Source: Flavobacterium ginsenosidimutans
Lineage (GTDB): Bacteria; Bacteroidota; Bacteroidia; Flavobacteriales; Flavobacteriaceae
DNA length: 64,000 nt
NCBI RefSeq assembly: GCF_003254625.1
Contig: NZ_QJRJ01000082.1
Location: forward strand, 186,001 to 250,000
Direction: 5' to 3'
Below are positions 58,458 through 64,000 of this stretch, piece after piece. Within the stretch, counting starts at the first letter, position 1. Every line of letters begins with the position of its first letter. Position numbers and translations under genes: made by a program. Below the pieces are notes generated by a model. That model was not told the origin of the DNA, did not search any database, and worked only from the letters and a program-made list of their open reading frames with translations.

Positions 58458-58668
58458 TTTTTATTTTAAGCTTTAATTTTTGACAAAGATAAAAGCCTGA
58501 GTAATGATATAAAATGCTATTTTTTTATCATGTGATGCTGGAAATGCATTAATTCTTTTAAATTCCAAGTTTTAAATTGCTTCGCCTGTTCGCTATCGCT
58601 CGGGTCCAAAATTCCAAGATGAAAACTTTGTCAAAGTTTTAAACTTTGACAAAGTTCAGGCAACAGTT
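58458..58668. other. Non-coding stretch with short palindromes
   Basis: No reading frame of interest. It contains a GCTTCGCCTGTTCGCTATCG repeat word and facing AACTTTGTCAAAGTT / AACTTTGACAAAGTT palindromes (58624-58656), echoed at 58803-58838. Confidence 0.5.
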
Positions 58669-58769
58669 TGTCATTCCGAGGAACGAGGAATCACACTCGA
58701 GATTCGACAAAGATAGTAGACATTCTGTGCGGAGTTTCTAGTGTGATTCCTCGTTCCTCGGAATGACAA
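58669..58769. repeat. Dispersed ~100-bp intergenic repeat, family A, copy 3 (long palindromic version)
   Basis: Opens with GTCATTCCGAGGAACGAGGA and ATCACAC, and closes with the exact reverse complement, so the whole unit could fold into a hairpin with about 27-bp arms. The other copies have a different left arm (TCGACGAAGGAG). Confidence 0.8.
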
Positions 58770-58859
58770 GATTGGAGAATTCCTATGTGTTTAAAACAAA
58801 AAAACTTTGTCAAAGTCTCAAACTTTGACAAAGTTGTATCTAATTCGTGTAATATATTT

Positions 58860-59186
58860 TTAGTGAGAAACCGCCTTTAAACCAACAATAGAACCAACCA
58901 ATGTTGCCAAGAAAAACAATCTCCAGAATGCTGCCGGTTCTTTAAAAATAAAAATACCAACCAGAACCGTTCCCACGGCACCAATTCCTGTCCAGACAGC
59001 ATAAGCAGTTCCTAGTGGAAGCGTTTCGGTAGCTTTCATTAATAAAACCATACTAATTGTTAAAGATATAAAGAAGCCAATATACCAATAGTACATTTCG
59101 GTTCCAGTAGTTGCTTTTGCTTTTCCAAGACATGACGCGAAGGCTACTTCAAATAGACCCGCGATGATTAAAATAATCCAGTTCAT
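58860..59186 (-). CDS. SMR-family small multidrug/guanidinium exporter
   Basis: A 108-residue, four-helix membrane protein of the small multidrug resistance family. The essential Glu is in IAGLFEVAFASCLGKA (about E13), and the third and fourth helices carry PLGTAYAVWTGIGAVGTVLVGI, the pattern of the SugE/Gdx branch that exports guanidinium. Gdx and EmrE types are hard to separate without alignment, and no guanidine riboswitch is recognisable in the upstream region. It is transcribed alone. Confidence 0.9.
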   Translation of the reverse strand: MNWIILIIAGLFEVAFASCLGKAKATTGTEMYYWYIGFFISLTISMVLLMKATETLPLGTAYAVWTGIGAVGTVLVGIFIFKEPAAFWRLFFLATLVGSIVGLKAVSH

Positions 59187-59282
59187 ATAGTTAAAATTTT
59201 GTGATGCAAAGTTCTTTTATCGAAATCAGAAAAAAATTAACAAATGATAAAAAATGAAGTTATTTTAATCTGTTCTGCTCAA

Positions 59283-59395
59283 GAATTAAAATCTAATTTG
59301 ATCTGCTAAAATCTTTTATAATCTGCGTGAAATACTTTTGCATATGATTTTTTCACGCAGATTTACACAGATTAAAGCAGATTTGTCCAGATTTA
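59283..59395. repeat. CACGCAGATT-family inverted repeat, copy 2
   Basis: Facing arms AATCTGCGTGAAA (59320-59332) and TTTCACGCAGATT (59351-59363) with an 18-nt loop. Further CAGATTT words follow. It lies between the second Crp/Fnr-like gene and the SMR gene, where it could act as a weak terminator. No gene. Confidence 0.7.
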
Positions 59396-59428
59396 AATGA
59401 AGAGTTTAAAAAAAAATCTCCTAAAAGG

Positions 59429-59992
59429 TTATTTTAATTCTGCACGTATTCTGCTTAAACTGACTTGTGTAATTCCTAAATAAGAAGCAATATGTCCTAG
59501 TTGAACTCTTTGAAGGAGTTCAGGATGATCTTTCATTAATTCCAAATAGCGTTCAGAAGCATTTTTGAATTGTTTAGAAATCAAACGTTCTTCGGTTTTT
59601 ATCAATTCTTTTTCGGCAAATTTTCGTCCCCAATTGGCTATGTGAACATCTTCATTAAAGAGTTTTCTTAGGTTTTCTGTTTTAAGTTCGTACAATTCGC
59701 AGTCTTCCAAAAGTTCAATGGTTTCATAACCCGGCTGATCTTCAACATAACTTTTCATTGAAATGATGGTTTCGCCTTCTTTTCCAAACCAAAAAGTAAC
59801 TTCGTTATCTCTTTCTACATAAGCTCGCACCAATCCTTTTTTTATAAAATAAATATTTGGTTCTACTTTATTAGCTTTTAGCAAAATGTGCCCTTTAGAA
59901 GATGCTATTTCTGTAACATTGTTTTGCAGAGCAAGTTTAGACTGCTCGGGAAGTTGGTGTATGTGATCGAGAATTTTAGAAATATCCATCAA
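59429..59992 (-). CDS. Crp/Fnr-family transcriptional regulator
   Basis: A 187-residue protein with a beta-roll (SSKGHILLKANKVEPNIYFIKKGLVRAYV), a dimer helix (WGRKFAEKELIKTEERLISKQF) and a short HTH ending LGHIASYLGITQVSLSRIRAELK. No ligand residues of classical Crp can be confirmed. It is a distant paralogue of the regulator at 43584. An imperfect AAAGTAA/TTACTTT inverted pair occurs upstream at 60023-60050. Confidence 0.88.
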   Translation of the reverse strand: MMDISKILDHIHQLPEQSKLALQNNVTEIASSKGHILLKANKVEPNIYFIKKGLVRAYVERDNEVTFWFGKEGETIISMKSYVEDQPGYETIELLEDCELYELKTENLRKLFNEDVHIANWGRKFAEKELIKTEERLISKQFKNASERYLELMKDHPELLQRVQLGHIASYLGITQVSLSRIRAELK

Positions 59993-60059
59993 CGGAATTT
60001 TAGTATTTTAGAATAAAGGTAAAAAGTAAAACGGCAAAATAAGTTACTTTAATAAAAAA

Positions 60060-60083
60060 ATCCCATTTCAAAAGAAATGGGAT
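60060..60083 (-). terminator. Terminator after the TolC-like gene
   Basis: A 10-bp stem ATCCCATTTC / GAAATGGGAT with a 4-nt loop; T run on the minus strand, 60 bp past the stop at 60144. Confidence 0.85.
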
Positions 60084-60143
60084 ATAAAACAACCTCTGCG
60101 ATGAGCTATTATAAACAGAAGCCATTTTTGACCAACATATAAA

Positions 60144-61628
60144 CTAATTTATTCCTCCGCCTAAAGCCTTATAAAGCAATACTTGTGAGTTTGCATTTCG
60201 AAGTTGGATATCGACAAAATCCAATTCTGCCTGCAATTTGTTTTTTTGTGCATTGATGATTTCCAGATAATTAGCATAACCGCTCAAATACAAATCGTTG
60301 GAGACATTTACGGCAATTTCGAGATGATCAATTTCGTTTAATTTATATTTTAAAACATCTTCATAAGCTTGATTTCTATGCAATAGAGCACTTAACTCGT
60401 TGAAAGCTGTTGTAACCGTATTTTGATATTGCAGAAATGAAATTTCCTGTCTTCTGTTGGAAACATAAAACTCTTGTTTGATCTGTCCTTTGTTGAAAAC
60501 GGGAGCTGTCAGTCCGCCCAATATCTGCCAAGCGAAAGAACCTGCATCAAAGAAAGTATTGAACGAAAACGAATTGAATCCTGCATATCCGCCCAAATTT
60601 ACAGTTGGGAAAAAAGCGGCACGAGCCGATTTGGCATCTGCATTACTGGCTAATAATTCGAAGTAAGCTTCTGATACATCGGGTCTTTTGTGAATGATAG
60701 AATCCACGCTGATTTTTTGGTTTAAAACCTCCAAATGTCCAGATAAGAAATCGCTGCTTCTGTCAATTTTTCCGCCATATTCGCCTAAAAGCGTTAATAG
60801 CGCTTTTTCGGTCTGATCAATGCTTAATTTTAATTCTGATGCTTCGGCGTGAATGTTATTGTTTTGTGCATTAAACTGCTGTACGGCCAATTCTGTAGCT
60901 TTTCCAACCGATCTTTGTGCCGAAACAATATCAAGCGCTTTTTCCTGCGTTTTCAAGTTATTATCGTAAATCGCGGCTTGTTTGTCTAAAGCGATCAGTT
61001 TGAAATACAAGTCGGCAACATCTCCTAAAAGACGCGTTTGCAGCAAACGCATTCCTTGCTGAGAAGCAAAAAATCGTTGTTGAGCTGCTTTTTTTCGATT
61101 GCTTAATTTTCCCCAGATATCAGCTTCCCAAGAAACTTTGGCTCCCAAAAATAGGTTAGGAGTAACATCTTCGTTGATTCTTTGTTTGTCGCTAATATTT
61201 TGAGAAAAATTGGTATCAAAGTTACCAACTCCATCCATTGTATATTTTCCGTAATGTGTTCCAGAAGCATCGGCCACAAGATCTAAAGAGGGAAGAAGTG
61301 CTAGTTTTGCCACTTTTAAATGCGAATTGGCAATCAGGATTCTTTCCTGCATGATTAAATAGTCAGGATTCTTGGCAATGGCTTTCTTTAATAAAGCTTC
61401 TAATTTTGGGTCTTTAAAAAAGGTTTCTGTTTTTAATGGAATAAAAGGCTCGCTTGATGCTTCTTTTCTTTGTGCATCAAAATTTTCTGGAAGCTTTGCT
61501 GCGTCTAGTTTGTTACTGACTTTTGGTGCCGAACAAGCCGTTAAAAGTAAAACTCCAGTTATTACAACGGCGCTTTTGGTTGTCCTTATCACATCAGTAT
61601 TTTTATATTGATTTAATATCTCTTTCAT
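60144..61628 (-). CDS. TolC/NodT-type outer-membrane efflux lipoprotein
   Basis: A 494-residue outer-membrane factor. A lipobox LLLTAC (C32) follows a hydrophobic stretch. The two OEP halves are visible as long amphipathic helices with repeat motifs: NPDYLIMQERILIANSHLKVAKLALLPSLDL in the first and RPDVSEAYFELLASNADAKSARAAFFPTVNL in the second. ITAPVFNKGQI-type and NELSALLHRNQA segments complete the trimeric channel fold. It is the outer-membrane partner of the RND pump encoded just upstream. Confidence 0.92.
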   Translation of the reverse strand: MKEILNQYKNTDVIRTTKSAVVITGVLLLTACSAPKVSNKLDAAKLPENFDAQRKEASSEPFIPLKTETFFKDPKLEALLKKAIAKNPDYLIMQERILIANSHLKVAKLALLPSLDLVADASGTHYGKYTMDGVGNFDTNFSQNISDKQRINEDVTPNLFLGAKVSWEADIWGKLSNRKKAAQQRFFASQQGMRLLQTRLLGDVADLYFKLIALDKQAAIYDNNLKTQEKALDIVSAQRSVGKATELAVQQFNAQNNNIHAEASELKLSIDQTEKALLTLLGEYGGKIDRSSDFLSGHLEVLNQKISVDSIIHKRPDVSEAYFELLASNADAKSARAAFFPTVNLGGYAGFNSFSFNTFFDAGSFAWQILGGLTAPVFNKGQIKQEFYVSNRRQEISFLQYQNTVTTAFNELSALLHRNQAYEDVLKYKLNEIDHLEIAVNVSNDLYLSGYANYLEIINAQKNKLQAELDFVDIQLRNANSQVLLYKALGGGIN

Positions 61629-61689
61629 TATTTAATTTTATTTGTTCTATCTGCCAAGCATTTTTTAATCGTATTCATTAGCTTAGATT

Positions 61690-61745
61690 AATCTGCGTGA
61701 AAAAATCTATGCGTAAAAAAATATTTCACGCAGATTTTAAAAAGA
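61690..61745. repeat. CACGCAGATT-family inverted repeat, copy 3
   Basis: Arms AATCTGCGTGAAA (61690-61702) and TTTCACGCAGATT (61724-61736). It sits between the RND and TolC-like genes, which would otherwise be read together. Confidence 0.65.
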
Positions 61746-61792
61746 TTGTTGCAGATCAAAATAGATTTATTTAATCTATTTTGATCAACGAA

Positions 61793-64000
61793 TTAATTGT
61801 TTGACTTGCTTATTCGTTTTTCCAATTTTGCAAACAGTATGTAAAGTCCAGGAATAATTAAAAGACCAAACACAGTTCCAATTAACATTCCGCCCGCAGC
61901 GGCCGTACCAATCGAACGGTTACCAATTGCACCCGCTCCAGAAGCGATACACAACGGAATCAATCCTGAAATAAAAGCAAAAGAGGTCATCAAAATTGGT
62001 CTGAAACGAAGTCTTGCTCCTTCAATTGCTGCTTCGACAATATCACGTCCGAGTTTGTTTTGCGCCATCGCAAACTCTACAATCAGAATGGCGTTCTTGG
62101 CGAGTAGACCAATCAGCATGACGAGTGCTACTTGAGCATAAATATTATTGTCCAATCCCACCATTACAAGCGCGATGTAAGAACCGAAAACTCCCACAGG
62201 CAAACTCAATAATACAGGGAACGGAAGCAATAAACTTTCGTATTGTGCCGCAAGCAATAAGTATACAAATAGTATACAAAGCGCAAAAATATAGATTGTC
62301 TGGTTTCCTGATAAAATCTCTTCACGCGTCATACCAGACCATTCTAGTTCGAAACGGCTTGGCAATTTTTCTGCAGCAATTTTTTCAACAGCAGCAATGG
62401 CATCTCCAGAGCTGTAACCTTCAGCAGGTTCACCGTTAATCATAGCCGACATATACATATTGTAACGAGTTAAAACCTCTGGACCGTAAACTCGTTCTAA
62501 TTTGATGAAAGTAGAAAATGGAACCATTTCGCCAGCTTCATTCTTCAGATACATATCCAAAATACTTTCTGGATTTTGACGGAATTGCGGACTTGCCTGT
62601 ACCATTACTTTATACATTTGAGAAAAACGGATAAAGTTGGTTGCATAAAATGAACCTAACATAGTTTGTAAAGTCGACATGGCATTGTCTACCGAAATTC
62701 CTTTTTTGGCCGCCAAATCATAATCAATATGAATTAAATACTGCGGGAAAGTGGCATCAAAACTCGAAAATGAGTTCTGGATTTCTGGCGAAGCATTTAG
62801 TTCTTTGATGAATTCTTTGGTTACTTTATCGGTATTGGTGATACTTCCTCCAGATTTATCCAGCAAACGAAGCTCAAAACCACTCGTGTTACCAAAACCA
62901 GGAACGGTTGGCGGTGCAAAAATCTCGATTTGTGCATCGGTAATGTTTTTGGTTTTTTCTGTAAGTTCTGCCATGAATTCTGTTACCGAAATATCACGTT
63001 CGCTCCAGTCTTTTAAGTTGATCATTCCCATTCCGTATGAAGCTCCAGCGATTTCGGTTACAATACTGTATCCCGCAAGAGTAGTTACGTTGTCGACACC
63101 TTTAATTCCTTGGGCAATTTTAGTTACTTCATCCAAAGCTTTTTCAGTACGTTCTACGGTTGCTCCTTGTGGTGTTGTAACACTTACGTAAACCATTCCC
63201 TGATCTTCAGTTGGAATAAATCCTGACGCTAAAAACTTCGTTGTTCCCCATGTTAATATGCAGAACAATACTAATAACCCAATAGTTACAGTGCTGCGAT
63301 CAGCAAATTTTACTAATACTTTGATGTATTTTGAAGTAATATTATCAAACCAATGGTTGAATCTGTGGAAGAAACGATTTAAAAGCGATTTTTTCTCTTT
63401 ATTTGGATCGTGCGCTTTTAACATAATTGCACAAAGGGCAGGAGTAAGGGTTAGGGCATTAATACCCGAAATCACAATACTAATGGCCATTGTCAATGAG
63501 AACTGCCTATAGAAAACCCCAACAGGACCGCTCAAGAAAGCAACGGGAATAAATACCGCGGCCATTACAATCGTAATTGCAATAACGGCACCTGTAATTT
63601 CTTTCATCGCGCTAATGGTTGCTTCCATTGGCGACATATGTTCTTCGGAGATTTTTACGTGAACGGCTTCGACGACGACAATCGCATTATCGACTACAAT
63701 TCCGATCGAAAGCACTAAAGCGAAAAGCGTTAATAAGTTGATCGAGAAGCCCATCATAGACATAAAAGTAAACGAACCAATAAGTGCCACAGGAACTGCT
63801 AATACAGGAATCAAAGTCGATCTCCAATCCTGAAGGAAAAGGAAAACGACAAATGCCACCAAAATAAAAGCTTCAACCAAAGTTCTTAATACTTCATGAA
63901 TCGAAGCGTCAAGGAAACGAGATACGTCATAGGCAATATTGAATTCCATTCCAGGAGGGAAAGACGACACTTTCAATTCTGCCATTTTTTCTTTTACGCT
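61793..64000 (-). CDS. RND efflux permease (HAE-1/AcrB family), N-terminus beyond window
   Basis: The frame is open to position 64000 on the minus strand; residues SVKEKMAELK run into the window, matching the region before TM2 in AcrB, so about 310 N-terminal residues are missing. The remaining ~735 residues cover the TM2-6 bundle, the second porter/docking domain and TM8-12. Motifs: SIHEVLRTLVEAFILVAFVVF, NLLTLFALVLSIGIVVDNAIVVVEAVH, FIPTEDQGM, AKNAILIVEFAMAQN and RFRPILMTSFAFI. The proton-relay Asp pair of AcrB (D407, D408) appears here as DN, while the partner Lys (AKNA) is kept. It exports hydrophobic drugs, bile-type compounds or metabolites with the TolC-like partner downstream. A membrane-fusion-protein gene is presumably just outside the window. 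Confidence 0.93.
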   Translation of the reverse strand, partial: SVKEKMAELKVSSFPPGMEFNIAYDVSRFLDASIHEVLRTLVEAFILVAFVVFLFLQDWRSTLIPVLAVPVALIGSFTFMSMMGFSINLLTLFALVLSIGIVVDNAIVVVEAVHVKISEEHMSPMEATISAMKEITGAVIAITIVMAAVFIPVAFLSGPVGVFYRQFSLTMAISIVISGINALTLTPALCAIMLKAHDPNKEKKSLLNRFFHRFNHWFDNITSKYIKVLVKFADRSTVTIGLLVLFCILTWGTTKFLASGFIPTEDQGMVYVSVTTPQGATVERTEKALDEVTKIAQGIKGVDNVTTLAGYSIVTEIAGASYGMGMINLKDWSERDISVTEFMAELTEKTKNITDAQIEIFAPPTVPGFGNTSGFELRLLDKSGGSITNTDKVTKEFIKELNASPEIQNSFSSFDATFPQYLIHIDYDLAAKKGISVDNAMSTLQTMLGSFYATNFIRFSQMYKVMVQASPQFRQNPESILDMYLKNEAGEMVPFSTFIKLERVYGPEVLTRYNMYMSAMINGEPAEGYSSGDAIAAVEKIAAEKLPSRFELEWSGMTREEILSGNQTIYIFALCILFVYLLLAAQYESLLLPFPVLLSLPVGVFGSYIALVMVGLDNNIYAQVALVMLIGLLAKNAILIVEFAMAQNKLGRDIVEAAIEGARLRFRPILMTSFAFISGLIPLCIASGAGAIGNRSIGTAAAGGMLIGTVFGLLIIPGLYILFAKLEKRISKSNN

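Noticed and set aside
59187..59282. Guanidine riboswitch upstream of the SMR gene
   Set aside because: The short AT-rich leader shows no recognisable ykkC/mini-ykkC motif.

Overview
The window looks like chromosomal DNA from a Flavobacterium-type Bacteroidota. It is AT-rich, and candidate promoters carry the Bacteroidota TAnnTTTG -7 motif. It contains a type B type IX secretion C-terminal domain next to a PorP/SprF-family protein, PUL-style glycoside hydrolases, and HxlR, AraC and Crp regulators typical of the group. No tRNA, rRNA, CRISPR array, plasmid or phage signature was seen. The first gene (GH2) and last gene (RND pump) run off the window edges.

Layout. Positions 1-5.4 kb hold a secreted carbohydrate-degradation operon (GH2, GH43, aldose 1-epimerase lipoprotein, GH43 lipoprotein), probably for arabinose/galactose-containing plant glycans. 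At 5.5-6.0 kb is a FabZ-like hotdog protein that lacks the usual catalytic His. From 6.0 to 20.2 kb, on the minus strand, lies a three-gene surface system: a 3742-residue repeat adhesin with about 15 Ig/PKD-like and 17 DUF11 repeats and a T9SS type B tail, a PorP/SprF-like protein, and an OmpA/WD40-like protein. Positions 20.4-35.4 kb form an accessory region: an Omp85-type barrel, a TetX-like flavin monooxygenase with an AraC regulator, a Lys-rich protein, a solo IS1595-type zinc ribbon, palindromic and heptad repeats, a nitroreductase divergent from an HxlR regulator, a GNAT-MarR pair, a frameshifted nitronate monooxygenase, an LRR protein and a CPA2 antiporter.

Positions 35.6-41.6 kb form one operon that couples a hybrid histidine kinase and a single-domain response regulator to a TPR/YaiO outer-membrane barrel, a HEAT-repeat membrane protein and a processive GT2 synthase. 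This looks like a minimal synthase-dependent exopolysaccharide export system and is the best candidate for an undescribed system in the window. Positions 41.8-44.2 kb hold ilvD and a Crp/Fnr-like regulator preceded by a perfect FNR-type dyad. Positions 44.4-55.4 kb hold a MacB-type ABC operon with three tandem permease paralogues, divergent from an NtrC-type regulator and its kinase. Positions 55.6-59.2 kb hold an EamA transporter, two GNAT enzymes, a LysR regulator and an SMR pump. Positions 59.4-64 kb hold a second Crp/Fnr-like regulator, a TolC-type outer-membrane factor and an RND pump.

At least three families of dispersed intergenic repeats are present: a ~100-bp element ending in GGAATGACAA, a CACGCAGATT inverted repeat, and a Bacteroidota-like palindrome cluster at 25.4 kb. 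All functional statements rest on reading the sequence and on general family knowledge; no database search was run.
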